A DNA stretch of 64,000 nucleotides from Tabrizicola soli (GTDB lineage: Bacteria > Pseudomonadota > Alphaproteobacteria > Rhodobacterales > Rhodobacteraceae). The first letter of the stretch is position 1. Each line of letters starts with the position of its first letter. The DNA lies in assembly GCF_015999335.1 (NCBI RefSeq), contig NZ_JAEACP010000003.1:124001-188000 (forward strand), in the 5' to 3' direction. A program made the translations under genes and the position numbers. This document shows, in pieces, positions 1 through 9,741 of the stretch. Under the pieces are notes generated by a model. The model ran no database searches. It worked only from the letters and a program-made list of their open reading frames with translations, and had not been told where the DNA came from.

Positions 1-698
1 GGCGTGGTCAGGTCCTCGACTTGCGCCAGAAGCCCGCCGATCCGGCCGATCTCGGTCGCGGTCCCCGTCGCGGCGACCACGCCCCGCGCAGAGCCCTGCG
101 TGACCAGGGTGCCGGACCACAGCATCGACTGCCGGTCGCCCAGCGCCGCCGCGCGCGGGGCGGGGCGGGCGGATTTCCCGGCCGGGACGGATTCGCCGGT
201 CAGCATCGATTCGTCGGCGGCCAGCCCGTGCGCCTGCAAAAGCCGCAGGTCCGCCGGGACGCGGTCGCCCGCCTCGATCAGGACGACGTCGCCGGGCACG
301 ACCTCGTCCCCCGGCACCGAAACACGCTGGCCGTCGCGCAGGACGGCGGCGCGGGGGGCCAGCATCACCCGGATCGCGGCCATCGCGGCCTCGGCCTTGC
401 CCTCCTGCAGGAAGCCGATCACCGCATTGGCCAGCACCACCGCCAGGATCACCCCGGTATCCACCCAGTGCTGCAAGGCCCCGGTCACGACCGCAGCGGC
501 CAAAAGGACATGGATCAGCACATTGTCGAACTGCGCCAGCAGCCGACGCAGCCGCCCGCGCCGGCGCACCTCGGGCAGCCGGTTCGGCCCGTGGCGTTCC
601 AGCCGCCGCCGGGCCTCGGCCTGGGTCAACCCCTCTGGTCTGGCATCCAGCGCGGCCAGGGCTTCGGCGGCGGTCAGGTGGTGGAAGGGATCGGTCAT
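1..698 (-). CDS. P-type cation-transporting ATPase, N-terminal fragment
   Basis: This is the N-terminal 232 residues of a P-type ATPase; the rest lies beyond the left edge. It opens with MTDPFHHLT and has a cation-ATPase N-terminal domain ([12 protein letters not shown]), two hydrophobic segments, and an actuator domain holding the TGES loop ([14 protein letters not shown]) and the [11 protein letters not shown] stretch. The architecture fits the Ca2+/Na+/Mg2+ (P2-like) group rather than heavy-metal ATPases, because the start is not a CxxC metal-binding domain. The phosphorylation site (DKTGT) is outside the window, so ion specificity cannot be judged. It is transcribed away from the efflux cassette to its right. 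Confidence 0.85.
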   Translation of the reverse strand, partial: MTDPFHHLTAAEALAALDARPEGLTQAEARRRLERHGPNRLPEVRRRGRLRRLLAQFDNVLIHVLLAAAVVTGALQHWVDTGVILAVVLANAVIGFLQEGKAEAAMAAIRVMLAPRAAVLRDGQRVSVPGDEVVPGDVVLIEAGDRVPADLRLLQAHGLAADESMLTGESVPAGKSARPAPRAAALGDRQSMLWSGTLVTQGSARGVVAATGTATEIGRIGGLLAQVEDLTT

Positions 699-786
699 CC
701 GGCCCGTGATCGTTGTGGCAGGTCCACAAGGGTCATATCCTTGCGACAGATCAATGGCAAAGCCGCGTGATGGTGTAGAAGGATGC

Positions 787-1521
787 ATGATCTTGCAGCC
801 TGAAGCGTCCTTCCCTGCCCGTCCGGTCTTCCGCACCGAAGGCGTCACCCGCGTCTACCGTACCGGCGCGGTCGAGGTCCGGGCCCTGCGCGGCATCGAC
901 CTTTCCCTGCGCGAGGGCGAGATGGTCGTCCTCCTCGGCGCCTCGGGGTCCGGCAAATCGACGCTTCTGAACATCCTCGGCGGGCTGGACCGGCCGACGG
1001 AAGGCCGGGTCTTCTTCCGCGACACCGAGCTGACCCACGCGACCGAGGCCGAGCTGACCGCCTATCGCCGCGCCCATGTCGGCTTCGTGTTCCAGTTCTA
1101 CAACCTCGTCCCCAGCCTTACCGCGCGCGAGAACGTGGCCCTGGTGACCGAGATCGCCGCCCGCCCGATGCCCCCGGAGGAGGCGCTGGAGCGGGTGGGC
1201 CTCGGTCCCCGGATGAACCATTTCCCGGCCGAGCTTTCCGGCGGCGAACAGCAGCGCGTCGCCATCGCCCGCGCCATCGCCAAGCGGCCGGACGTGCTTC
1301 TGTGCGACGAACCCACCGGCGCGCTCGATATCGCCACCGGGGCACAGGTGCTGGAGGCGCTGCATTCCGTCAACCGCGACCTTGGCACGGCGACGGTGCT
1401 GATCACCCATAACGCGGTGATCCAGCGCATCGCGCACCGGGTGGTGGTGCTGGCCGACGGCCGCATCGTGCGGGACGAGCCGGTGACCGACCGGCTGCAA
1501 CCCGCCGAACTGACATGGTAA
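787..1521 (+). CDS. ABC transporter ATP-binding protein (LolD/MacB type)
   Basis: This is the cytoplasmic nucleotide-binding subunit of an efflux-type ABC transporter, 244 residues. Walker A is GASGSGKST (51-59), the signature is LSGGEQQR, Walker B is VLLCDEP followed by TGALD, and the switch His is in LITHN. The TGALD variant is typical of LolD/MacB/FtsE-like ATPases that pair with FtsX-type permeases, which is exactly the next gene (overlap 7 bp). I chose ATG 787 because it follows AGAAGGA and begins a normal N terminus; the frame is open further upstream but antisense to the P-type ATPase gene. The exported substrate is unknown. Confidence 0.92.
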   Translation: MILQPEASFPARPVFRTEGVTRVYRTGAVEVRALRGIDLSLREGEMVVLLGASGSGKSTLLNILGGLDRPTEGRVFFRDTELTHATEAELTAYRRAHVGFVFQFYNLVPSLTARENVALVTEIAARPMPPEEALERVGLGPRMNHFPAELSGGEQQRVAIARAIAKRPDVLLCDEPTGALDIATGAQVLEALHSVNRDLGTATVLITHNAVIQRIAHRVVVLADGRIVRDEPVTDRLQPAELTW

Positions 1522-3878
1522 GGGCGCTTGACCGCAAGCTTCTGCGCGACCTGCGCCGGATCTGGGCGCAGGCGCTGGCCATCGCGCTGGTGCTGGGCTG
1601 CGGGATCATGGTCCTCGTCGGTGCGCAGGCCACCTTGCGCACCCTCGACGGCACGCTCGCCGCCTATTACGACCGCACCCGTTTTGCCGAGGTCTTCAGC
1701 ACCCTGAAACGCGCCCCGCGCGGGGTGCTGGACGATGTGGCACTGATCGACGGCGTGGCCCAGGTCGAGGGGCGGATCGCCACCCTTGCGCTGGTCCAGG
1801 TGCCCGGCATGGCGGTCCCCGCGACCGGACAGGTCATCTCCCATGCGTCGGAGGGCGCGGTCCTGAACCTGCCGGTGCTGCGCCGGGGAAGGATGCCGCT
1901 GCCCGACCGGCTGGACGAGGTCGCGCTCTCCGAACCCTTCGCCGAGGCGCATGGCCTTATCCCCGGCACCCAGCTGCGGGTGATCCTCGGCGGCCAGAGC
2001 CGCGAGCTGACCGTGACCGGCTGGGTCCTGTCGCCGGAATTCGTCTATGCCCTCGGCCCCGGCTCGGTCATGCCCGACGACCGCCGCTTCGGCATCCTCT
2101 TCATGCCCGAACCCGCGGTGGCCGCCGCGATGGACATGACCGGCGCGGTCAACCAGATCTCGCTGCGCCTGATGCGCGAGGCCGACCCCCGCGCCGTGGC
2201 CATCGCCCTCGACCGCCTGCTCGCCCCCTATGGCGGCACCGGCGCGCATGACCGCGAGCGGCAGCAGTCGCACGCCTTCATGACCAGCGAGATGCACCAG
2301 CTTTCCGCCATGTCCACCTACGCGCCGCCGGTCTTCCTGCTGGTCTCGGCCTTCCTCGTCAACATGGTCCTCGGCCGTCTCATCGCGCTGGAGCGGCCGC
2401 AGATCGGCCTTCTCAAGGCCGTCGGCTATTCCACGCGCGAGATCGCCTGGCATTACCTGAAGCTCGCGCTCCTGATCGGGGCGATCGGCATCGCGGCCGG
2501 CTGGGCGGCGGGGTTCTGGATGGCCGATGCCATGATCGACCTTTATGCCGAGTATTTCCGCTTTCCCTTCGTCCGGCGCGCGGCCAATCCCTCGGCGCTG
2601 GTGACCTCGGCCGCGCTTGGCCTGGGCGTGGCGGTCCTGGGCGGCGGACGCACCGTCTGGCAGTCGGTCCGCCTTCCCGCGGCCGAGGCGATGCGCCCCC
2701 CGGCTCCGGCCAGCTTCTCGCGCGGGGTGCTGGACCGGGCGCTCGACCGGCTGGCCCTGCGCCAGACCTCGGTGATGATCCTGCGCTCGATCCTGCGCTG
2801 GCCGGGCCGGGCGGCGATCACGCTTTTCGGGGTCTCGGCCTCGGTCGCGGTGCTGGTGATGAGCTATTTCATGTTCGACAGCGCCCAGCTTCTGGGGGCC
2901 AGCGTCTTCGGCGCGGCGAACCGGCAGGACCTGACCCTCGCGCTTTCGGAACCCGAGGGCGAGGAGGCGCTGCTTGCCGCCCGCTCGCTGCCCGGCGTGG
3001 TGAAGGTGGAACCCGGCTATGCCATCCCGGCCCGGCTGGTGAACGGCGCCGCCGAACGCCTGGGGGCGGTGCAGGCGCATTGGGAAGGGGCCACCCTCGC
3101 CCGCCTCGTCGACGACCACGGGGCCGAGGTCGCCCTGCCCCCGCACGGCCTTGTCCTGCCCGAGATGCTGGCCCGGGCGCTGGACGTCGGCCCCGGCTCC
3201 TGGCTCGAGGTCGAGCTCCTCGCCCCCCCGCGCGAGACCCTGCGCCTGCCGGTGACCGCCGTCTTCGCGCAAGGCATGGGACAAGAGGCCCATATCGCCG
3301 CCCCCGCCCTTTTCGCCGCGCTGCGCAGCGTGCCGCAGGTCAGCCAGCTGCACCTGTCCCTCGACGCGGCGCAACGTGGCGCGCTGGACGCCCGCCTCGG
3401 CTCGCTTCCGGCGGTGGCGGGCCTGATCGACTGGGTCGAGGTCGAGCGCCAGTTCCAGACCCTCCTGCGCGAGAACCTTCTGACCATGGTGACGATCTAC
3501 ACCGCGATCGGCATGATGATCGCCGTGGGGGTGATCTACAATGCCGCGCAGATCCTGCTGTCGGAACGCAGCTACGAACTTGCCACCCTGCGCGTGCTGG
3601 GCTTTTCCCGCCGCGAGGTGGCCTATGTGCTGGTGGGCGAGATGATGATGCTGACCTTCGTCGCGATCCCGCTGGGCTGGCTGGCCGGGACCTGGCTGGC
3701 GCAGGGCCTGGTCCACGCGGTCTCCAGCGACATCATCCAGCTGCCCCTCGCCATCACCCGCCGGACCTATGCCCTGGCCGGGATCGCGGCGGCGGTGGCG
3801 GCCTTCGGCTCGGTCCAGGTGGTGCGGCGGCGGCTGGACCGGATCGACCTGGTCTCGGCCCTGAAATCGCGTGAGTGA
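1515..3878 (+). CDS. FtsX-like ABC transporter permease
   Basis: This is a membrane subunit of 787 residues with two FtsX-type halves. An N-terminal TM helix ([17 protein letters not shown]) is followed by a large MacB-like periplasmic region. Clusters of TM helices lie near residues 270-390 and 425-455 and at the C terminus (about 655-770), with a second periplasmic region between. The duplicated layout is typical of two-domain exporters of the YtrF/DevC/LolCE superfamily. It overlaps the ATPase by 7 bp and its stop (TGA 3876-3878) lies just before the adaptor gene, so the three form one operon. Substrate unknown; lipophilic compounds, peptides or lipoproteins are all possible for this family. 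Confidence 0.9.
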   Translation: MVRALDRKLLRDLRRIWAQALAIALVLGCGIMVLVGAQATLRTLDGTLAAYYDRTRFAEVFSTLKRAPRGVLDDVALIDGVAQVEGRIATLALVQVPGMAVPATGQVISHASEGAVLNLPVLRRGRMPLPDRLDEVALSEPFAEAHGLIPGTQLRVILGGQSRELTVTGWVLSPEFVYALGPGSVMPDDRRFGILFMPEPAVAAAMDMTGAVNQISLRLMREADPRAVAIALDRLLAPYGGTGAHDRERQQSHAFMTSEMHQLSAMSTYAPPVFLLVSAFLVNMVLGRLIALERPQIGLLKAVGYSTREIAWHYLKLALLIGAIGIAAGWAAGFWMADAMIDLYAEYFRFPFVRRAANPSALVTSAALGLGVAVLGGGRTVWQSVRLPAAEAMRPPAPASFSRGVLDRALDRLALRQTSVMILRSILRWPGRAAITLFGVSASVAVLVMSYFMFDSAQLLGASVFGAANRQDLTLALSEPEGEEALLAARSLPGVVKVEPGYAIPARLVNGAAERLGAVQAHWEGATLARLVDDHGAEVALPPHGLVLPEMLARALDVGPGSWLEVELLAPPRETLRLPVTAVFAQGMGQEAHIAAPALFAALRSVPQVSQLHLSLDAAQRGALDARLGSLPAVAGLIDWVEVERQFQTLLRENLLTMVTIYTAIGMMIAVGVIYNAAQILLSERSYELATLRVLGFSRREVAYVLVGEMMMLTFVAIPLGWLAGTWLAQGLVHAVSSDIIQLPLAITRRTYALAGIAAAVAAFGSVQVVRRRLDRIDLVSALKSRE

Positions 3879-3891
3879 AGGAGAGAACCGG

Positions 3892-5100
3892 ATGAACCTG
3901 CGGCAAGGATCTCTCTGGGGCATCGCTGGGCTGGCCCTCGTCGCGGCCACGGTCTGGGCGCTGTGGCCCGCGCCGCTGGAGGTGGACCTGGGCCGGGTCG
4001 CCACCGGCCCGATGCGCGGCACCGTCCTGGCCGAAGGCGTGACCAGGGTGCGCGACCCGTTCTCCGTCTCGGCCCCGATCTCGGGCACGATGCAGCGCAG
4101 CCCGGTCGAGGTGGGTGACCCGGTGACAAAGGGCGAGACGGTGCTTGCCGTCATCCGCCCCGCCGCGCCTGTGCTGATGGACGCCCGCAGCCGCGCCCAG
4201 GCCGAGGCCGCCGTGACCGAGGCCCGCGCCGCGCTTGCCCTGGCCGAGACCGGGGTGACCGTCGCCGCGGCCGCGCTCTCGCAGGCCGAAAGCCAGCTTG
4301 CCCGCGGCCGGGCGCTGGCGGCCAGCGGCACCATCCCGCAACGCTCGCTGGAAGAGCTGGAGACCGCCCAGATCACCGCCTCGCAGCGCCTTGCCGCCGC
4401 CCGCTCCGAGGTGGACCTCGCCCGCGCCTCGCTGGTCCGGGCCGAGGCGCAGCTGATCGGTCCCACCCTTGGCGCCCCCGAGGCCGACCCCGGCGAATGT
4501 TGCCTGCGCCTGACCGCGCCGCATGACGGGGTGGTCCTGACCCTTGCCGACCCCTCCGAACGCCCCGTCCAGGCCGGCGAGCCCTTGATGACGCTGGGCG
4601 ACCTGACCGAGCTTGAGATCGTGGTCGACCTCCTGTCCTCGGACGCGGTGCAGGTCGCGCCCGGCATGGTGGCCGAGGTCGACCGCTGGGGCGGGCCCGG
4701 CACGCTGGCCGCCACGGTGCGGCGCGTCGCGCCTTCGGCCGTCACCAAGATCAGCGCCCTCGGGATCGAGGAACAGCGCGTCCGCGTCCATCTCGACCTC
4801 ACCGATCCGCCCGGCACCCGGCCGGGCCTCGGCGACGGGTTCCGGGTCTATGTCCGCCTGCTTCTCTGGCACGAGGAGAGCGTGTTGCAGGTCCCGCAAT
4901 CCGCCCTGTTCCGTCACGGCGAGGGCTGGGCCGTCTTCCGCCTGGACGCGGGCAAGGCCCGGCTGGTCCCGGTCGGGATCGGCCGTCAGGTCGAGGACAG
5001 CGCCGAGGTCGTCTCGGGCCTGCAAGCCGGCGAGACGGTGGTGATCTTCCCCTCCTCGGCCCTGCAGGACGGCGCTGCGATCACCCCGCGCGCCCCGTGA
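3892..5100 (+). CDS. HlyD/RND-type periplasmic adaptor subunit
   Basis: This is a membrane-fusion protein of 402 residues linking the inner-membrane ABC exporter to the outer membrane. It has an N-terminal membrane anchor (GIAGLALVAATVWALWP), a biotinyl-lipoyl-like half (SAPISGTMQRSPVEVGDPV), an Ala/Glu-rich coiled-coil hairpin around residues 95-185, a second lipoyl half (LTAPHDGVVLTLADPS), then beta-barrel and membrane-proximal domains. A GTG at 3871 would overlap the permease, but ATG 3892 has AAGGAGAG six bases upstream and is preferred. It completes the ATPase-permease-adaptor cassette; no outer-membrane TolC-like gene is present in the window. Confidence 0.9.
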   Translation: MNLRQGSLWGIAGLALVAATVWALWPAPLEVDLGRVATGPMRGTVLAEGVTRVRDPFSVSAPISGTMQRSPVEVGDPVTKGETVLAVIRPAAPVLMDARSRAQAEAAVTEARAALALAETGVTVAAAALSQAESQLARGRALAASGTIPQRSLEELETAQITASQRLAAARSEVDLARASLVRAEAQLIGPTLGAPEADPGECCLRLTAPHDGVVLTLADPSERPVQAGEPLMTLGDLTELEIVVDLLSSDAVQVAPGMVAEVDRWGGPGTLAATVRRVAPSAVTKISALGIEEQRVRVHLDLTDPPGTRPGLGDGFRVYVRLLLWHEESVLQVPQSALFRHGEGWAVFRLDAGKARLVPVGIGRQVEDSAEVVSGLQAGETVVIFPSSALQDGAAITPRAP

Positions 5101-5112
5101 CACCGCCGGGGC

Positions 5113-5131
5113 TTGCCCTTCGCTCGGGCAA
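5113..5131 (+). terminator. Weak hairpin after the efflux operon
   Basis: TTGCCC (5113-5118) and GGGCAA (5126-5131) form a 6-bp stem with a 7-base loop shortly after the adaptor stop codon. The T-rich tail is poor, so this is at most a weak intrinsic terminator. Confidence 0.3.
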
Positions 5132-5170
5132 TCCGGTTTAACCTTCCGGCAAGCTTGTAACGAATCGACG

Positions 5171-5195
5171 GGCAGTTTTTACTGCCTGGTAAAAA
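5171..5195. promoter_or_regulatory. Two overlapping inverted repeats, candidate operator
   Basis: Two perfect inverted repeats overlap here: GGCAGT-TTTT-ACTGCC (5171-5186) and TTTTTAC-TGCCTG-GTAAAAA (5176-5195). They cannot both form as hairpins at once. The site lies about 18 bp before the first gene of the nucleobase uptake operon, where a repressor operator or an RNA switch would be placed. The identity of any binding protein is unknown. Confidence 0.4.
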
Positions 5196-5212
5196 TCAGC
5201 GTACAACAGGGG

Positions 5213-6238
5213 ATGGATGACAGCATGACGAACGGAAACTTCCTGGTCTCTCGGCGCGGTCTGCTTCTGGGCGGCGCGGCCGCCTTGATCGCGACAAACC
5301 TGCCGCGCGGCGCCTTCGCGCAGGAACCGCTGAAGATGGCGGGCATCTACACGGTGCCGGTCGAACAGCAATGGGTCAGCCGCATCCACATCGCCGCCGA
5401 GGCGCTGAAGGTGGCGGGGACGGTGGACTATACCTATACCGAGAATGTGGCGAACACCGACTATCCCCGCGTGATGCGCGAATATTGCGAGGCGGGGGTC
5501 AAGCTCATCGTCGGCGAGATCTTCGGGGCCGAGGCCGAAGCGCGCGAGGTCTGCGCGGAATATCCCGACGTGGCCTTCCTTCTGGGGTCGAGCTTCCCGC
5601 CGGACGAAGCCGCGAATCCGAACCTCGGTGTCTTCGACAACTACATCCAGGACGCGGCCTACCTGTCCGGCATCGTCGCGGGCGGCATGACCAAGGGCAA
5701 TATCGGCATGGTCGGCGGCTTCCCGATCCCCGAGGTGAACCGCCTGATGAACGCCTTCATGGCCGGCGTGCGCGAGGTGAAGCCGGATACGAAATTCCAG
5801 GTCAGTTTCATCGGCTCGTGGTTCGACCCGCCGAAGGCCAAGGAGACCGCCTTCGCGATGATCGACGGCGGCGCGGACCTGATGTATGCCGAACGCTTCG
5901 GCGTCTCGGATGCCGCCAAGGAACGCGGCGTGCTGGCGATCGGCAACGTGATCGACACGCAAGCCGACTACCCCGAGACGGTGCTGACCTCCGCGCTCTG
6001 GCATTTCGAACCCACCCTGAACGCCGCCGTCGCTGCGATCCAGGGCGGGGCGTTCAAGGCCGACAACTACGGCGTCTATTCCTACATGAACGCGGGCGGC
6101 TGCTCGCTGGCGCCACTCGGCACCTTCGAGGGCAAGGTTCCGGCCGAGGTCATGGCCAAGGTCGCCGAGAAGGAAGCGGCGATCAAGGACGGCAGCTTCA
6201 CCGTCGCCATCGACGACAGCGAGCCGAAATCGTCGTGA
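5213..6238 (+). CDS. BMP-family ABC transporter substrate-binding protein
   Basis: This is a periplasmic receptor of 341 residues in the basic membrane protein/Med family, which binds nucleosides or related purine compounds. The N terminus has a twin-arginine-like signal (SRRGLLLGG, 13-21) with likely cleavage after AFA (36). The mature part shows the family pattern KMAGIYTVPVEQQWVSR, SSFPPDEAANPN and GGADLMYAER. Translation could begin at 5213 or at ATG 5225 (MTNGN), which has better spacing from AGGGG. It starts a coupled operon with ATPase, two permeases and an amidohydrolase, so its ligand is probably a nucleobase or nucleoside rather than a sugar. Confidence 0.9.
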   Translation: MDDSMTNGNFLVSRRGLLLGGAAALIATNLPRGAFAQEPLKMAGIYTVPVEQQWVSRIHIAAEALKVAGTVDYTYTENVANTDYPRVMREYCEAGVKLIVGEIFGAEAEAREVCAEYPDVAFLLGSSFPPDEAANPNLGVFDNYIQDAAYLSGIVAGGMTKGNIGMVGGFPIPEVNRLMNAFMAGVREVKPDTKFQVSFIGSWFDPPKAKETAFAMIDGGADLMYAERFGVSDAAKERGVLAIGNVIDTQADYPETVLTSALWHFEPTLNAAVAAIQGGAFKADNYGVYSYMNAGGCSLAPLGTFEGKVPAEVMAKVAEKEAAIKDGSFTVAIDDSEPKSS

Positions 6239-7767
6239 GCAAGGATGAAGGGGCGGAGGTCGTCCTCCGCCTCGACCGCATTTCCAAGAGCTTCGGCGCG
6301 CTGAAGGCCAACGACGCCGTGTCGCTGGCCCTGCGGCGCGGCGAGGTCGTGGCGCTGCTGGGCGAGAACGGCGCCGGCAAGACCACGCTGATGAACATCC
6401 TTTTCGGTCACTACATGGCCGACGAGGGGGGCGTGGAGGTCTTCGGCCAGCCTCTCCCCCCCGGCAACCCCCGCGCCGCGCTGGCGGCCGGGGTCGGCAT
6501 GGTGCACCAGCATTTCACGCTGGCGGGCAACCTGACGGTATTGGAGAACATCCGGCTCGGGACCGAACGTCTCTGGGCGCGCCGCCATCCGGATTCGCGC
6601 GGGAAGGTGGAGCGCCTGTCGCGCGACTTCGGCCTGGCCGTGCATCCCGACGCCAAGGTCGGCCGTCTCTCGGTCGGCGAGCGCCAGCGGGTCGAGATCC
6701 TGAAGGCGCTTTACCGCGACGCCCGGATCCTGATCCTGGACGAGCCGACCGCCGTCCTGACCCCGCAGGAATCCGACGCCCTGTTCGCCACCCTGCGCAA
6801 GGCGACCGCCCTCGGTCTCTCGGTGATCTTCATCAGCCACAAGCTGCACGAGGTCATGGCCATCGCCGACCGCTGCATCGTCCTGCGCCACGGCCGCGTG
6901 GTCGGCGAGGTCGATACCCACGCCACCGACAAGGGCCGCCTCGCCGCGCTGATGGTGGGGGGCGAGCTTTCCCTGCCCCGCGCCGAGGCCCGCGCGCCGG
7001 GCCCGGTGCTGATGCAGCTGGACGGCGTGACCACCCCCGACCGCGGCGCGGTGCCGGGGCTGAAACGGCTGACGCTGGCGCTGCGCGCGGGCCAGATCAC
7101 CGGGCTTGCCGGCGTCTCGGGCAACGGCCAGGCCGCGCTGGCCGAAGTCATCGCGGGTCTTGCGCTGCCCTCTGCCGGGACGCTGACGGTGCACGGTGCC
7201 CCGGTGACCGACTGGTCGCCCCGCGCCGCGCTGGCGAAAGGCGTCGGCCGCATCCCCGAGGACCGGCACCACCAGGGCTCCATCGGCGACTTCGACCTGA
7301 CCGAGAACGCGGTGCTGGAGGCCTACCGCTCCCGCTTCTCGCGCCGGGGCTGGATGAACTGGCGCGCCGCCCGTGCCTTCGCGCAAGAGATCATCGCGAG
7401 CTACGACGTGCGCTGTCCCGGTCCTGAAACCCGCATCCGGCTCCTCTCCGGCGGCAACATGCAGAAGCTGATCCTGGGCCGCGCCATGGCCTCGGGGCCG
7501 GACATCATCCTGGCGAACCAGCCGGTGCGGGGTCTGGACGTGGGCGCGATCGCCTATGTCCAATCCCAGCTGATCGCCGCCCGCGACCGGGGTGCGGCGG
7601 TGCTGCTGATTTCCGAGGATCTGGACGAAATCATGGGCTTGTCTGACGTCATTCATGTAATCTCTCAGGGCCGCCTCTCGCCCGGTTTCGCCCGGGGCAG
7701 CATGTCGGCGGCCGATCTCGGCCTCTGGATGGCCGGCCAGAAGTTCGAGGGCGCGGATGCGGCTTGA
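6235..7767 (+). CDS. ABC transporter ATPase, two NBDs (nucleoside/nucleobase type)
   Basis: This is a tandem nucleotide-binding subunit of 510 residues. NBD1 has Walker A GENGAGKTT (43-51), LSVGERQR and LILDEPTAVLTP. NBD2 has the degenerate P-loop usual for this group (GVSGNGQAALAEV), LSGGNMQK and an altered Walker B (IILANQPVRGLD). This asymmetry is normal in BmpA/YufO-type and sugar ABC ATPases. The start is GTG 6235, overlapping the TGA of the binding protein (GTGA), and the 3' end overlaps the next permease by 11 bp, so translation is coupled through the operon. Confidence 0.92.
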   Translation: MSKDEGAEVVLRLDRISKSFGALKANDAVSLALRRGEVVALLGENGAGKTTLMNILFGHYMADEGGVEVFGQPLPPGNPRAALAAGVGMVHQHFTLAGNLTVLENIRLGTERLWARRHPDSRGKVERLSRDFGLAVHPDAKVGRLSVGERQRVEILKALYRDARILILDEPTAVLTPQESDALFATLRKATALGLSVIFISHKLHEVMAIADRCIVLRHGRVVGEVDTHATDKGRLAALMVGGELSLPRAEARAPGPVLMQLDGVTTPDRGAVPGLKRLTLALRAGQITGLAGVSGNGQAALAEVIAGLALPSAGTLTVHGAPVTDWSPRAALAKGVGRIPEDRHHQGSIGDFDLTENAVLEAYRSRFSRRGWMNWRAARAFAQEIIASYDVRCPGPETRIRLLSGGNMQKLILGRAMASGPDIILANQPVRGLDVGAIAYVQSQLIAARDRGAAVLLISEDLDEIMGLSDVIHVISQGRLSPGFARGSMSAADLGLWMAGQKFEGADAA

Positions 7768-8800
7768 AGCCATCGCCAACCCCTCGGCCGCGCGCCGGCT
7801 GGGCCTGCCCGCGCTGGCGATCGCGGCAACCATGCTGGTCGCCATGCTGCTTGCGCTCATTGCCGGGGCCAACCCGCTCGCCGTCCTCGGCCAGATCGCC
7901 AAGGGCGCGCTGGGGTCGAAGCTGGCGATCCTGGAGACGCTGAACCGCGCGACGCCGCTGATCTTCACCGGCCTCGCCGTGGCCGTCGCCTTCCGCGCCA
8001 GGCTCTGGAACATCGGCGCCGAGGCGCAGCTTTACGCCGGCGCGATCATCGCCGTCGTCCTTGGCACCGGCGCCCTCGGCGGTCCGCTGGTCCTGCCTCT
8101 CTCCGCCCTTGCGGCGATGCTGGCCGGGGCGGCGCTGCTCCTTGGTCCCGTGCTCCTCAAGACCCGGCTTGGCGTCGACGAGGTCGTGACCACCCTCCTT
8201 CTCAACTTCATCATGCTCCTCCTCGTCGGCTATCTTCTGGAGGGCCCGATGAAGGACCCGATGGGCATGGGCTGGCCGAAATCCACCCCGCTGATCCCCG
8301 AGGCCCGCCTGCCCCGGATCGTCGACGGCTTGCGCCTGCACTGGGGTTTCGCGCTGGCGATCATCGCCGCCGTCGCCGTTTGGGTGATCCAGACCCGCAC
8401 CACGCTCGGCTTCGAGATCCGCGCCGTCGGCCAGAACCCCGAGGCCGCCCGTTTCGCCGGGATGCCGGTCAACGCGGTGCTGGTGAAAACCGCCCTCCTC
8501 TCCGGCGGCCTTGCCGCGCTGGCCGGCTGGTCCGAGGTCGCCGGGCTGAAGGGGCATCTCTCCTCCGACCTCTCGCCGGGCTTCGGCTATACCGGGATCA
8601 TCGTCGCCATGCTGGCACTCCTGCACCCGCTCGGCGTCGTCGTGACGGCGATCTTCGTCGCCGGGATCTTCGTCGGCTCGGACGCGATGAGCCGGGCGGC
8701 GGGCGTGCCGACCTATATCGCCGACATGCTGATGGCGACCGCGCTTCTGTGCATGGTGCTGGCCATCCTTCTGACCAGGGTAAGGGTGGTGCGCGGATGA
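7757..8800 (+). CDS. ABC transporter permease (BPD_transp_2 family), first subunit
   Basis: This is an inner-membrane permease of 347 residues with about 8-10 hydrophobic helices and the family signature near residues 80-95 (VAFRARLWNIGAEAQLYAGA). It also carries the EVVTTLLLNFI and RAVGQNPEAARFAGM stretches typical of nucleoside/nucleobase YufP-like permeases. It is coupled to the ATPase upstream and overlaps the second permease by 4 bp (ATGA). It should form the heterodimeric channel with that protein. Confidence 0.9.
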   Translation: MRLEAIANPSAARRLGLPALAIAATMLVAMLLALIAGANPLAVLGQIAKGALGSKLAILETLNRATPLIFTGLAVAVAFRARLWNIGAEAQLYAGAIIAVVLGTGALGGPLVLPLSALAAMLAGAALLLGPVLLKTRLGVDEVVTTLLLNFIMLLLVGYLLEGPMKDPMGMGWPKSTPLIPEARLPRIVDGLRLHWGFALAIIAAVAVWVIQTRTTLGFEIRAVGQNPEAARFAGMPVNAVLVKTALLSGGLAALAGWSEVAGLKGHLSSDLSPGFGYTGIIVAMLALLHPLGVVVTAIFVAGIFVGSDAMSRAAGVPTYIADMLMATALLCMVLAILLTRVRVVRG

Positions 8801-9741
8801 GCGAGATCATCGACATCCTGATCTCGGCCAGCTTCTGGGCCGCCGTGATCCGCATCGCCTCGCCCCTGATCCTGGCGACGATGGGCGAGCTGATCTGCGA
8901 ACGCGCCGGGGTGCTGAACCTCGGCATCGAGGGGATCATGGTCATCGGCGCCTTCGCGGGCTGGATGGCGGTCTACCAGGGGATGCCGCTCTGGGGCGGT
9001 GTCGCGGTGGCGATGGGCGCGGGGATGCTGTTCGGCCTCCTGCATTCCACCCTGACGGTGCCCTTCGGCCTGTCGCAGCACGTCGTCGGCCTCGGCGTGA
9101 CGCTGCTCGCCACCTCATCGGCCTCCTTCGCCTACCGTCTGATGCTGCCCGAGGTCACCAGCCCGCCGAAGATCGCCCCCTTCCAGCCGCTGCACATTCC
9201 GGGTCTTTCCGACCTGCCCTGGCTGGGCGCGGCCCTCTCGCAGACCGCGCTGACCTGGGCCGCCTTCGCCATGGCCGGCGGCGTCGCCTTCACCCTCTAC
9301 CGCACGCCCCTCGGCCTCGCCGTCCGCGCCGTGGGCGAGAACCCGGCGGCGGTGGAAGCACAGGGCCTGTCGGTCACCGGCCTGCGCATGGGGGCGGTGA
9401 TCGTCGGCTCCGGCCTGATGGCGGTGGGCGGGGCGTTCCTGACGCTCTCCGCCTTCTCCTCCTTCTTCTTCGAGATGGTCAACGGCCGCGGCTGGATCTG
9501 CATCGCGCTGGTGGTGTTCGGGGCCTGGAGGCCCGGCAAGGCCGTCCTGGGCGCGATCCTCTTCGCCGCCTTCGACGCCTTGCAGATCCGCCTGCAACAG
9601 ACCCCGCTCGGCGCGGCCCTGCCCTACCAGCTGTTCCTCGCCCTGCCCTTCATCCTCTCCATCCTGGCCCTGATCCTGATGTCCCGCCGCGCCGAAGTGC
9701 CGGCGGCGCTGATGGTGCCCTACAACAAGGGGGAACGCTGA
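8797..9741 (+). CDS. ABC transporter permease (BPD_transp_2 family), second subunit
   Basis: This is a 314-residue permease and partner of the preceding one, YufQ-like. It shows the conserved LICERAGVLNLGIEGIM stretch near residues 28-44, AVGENPAAVEAQGLS, and NGRGWICIALVVFGAWRP near the C terminus. ATG 8797 overlaps the previous stop. The amidohydrolase gene starts immediately after the stop codon (9742), again indicating one transcript. Confidence 0.92.
   Translation: MSEIIDILISASFWAAVIRIASPLILATMGELICERAGVLNLGIEGIMVIGAFAGWMAVYQGMPLWGGVAVAMGAGMLFGLLHSTLTVPFGLSQHVVGLGVTLLATSSASFAYRLMLPEVTSPPKIAPFQPLHIPGLSDLPWLGAALSQTALTWAAFAMAGGVAFTLYRTPLGLAVRAVGENPAAVEAQGLSVTGLRMGAVIVGSGLMAVGGAFLTLSAFSSFFFEMVNGRGWICIALVVFGAWRPGKAVLGAILFAAFDALQIRLQQTPLGAALPYQLFLALPFILSILALILMSRRAEVPAALMVPYNKGER

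Noticed and set aside
1098-4817. A 1239-codon open frame on the minus strand
   Set aside because: It lies opposite the efflux ABC cassette, whose genes carry clear motifs, and has no ribosome site or recognisable domain.
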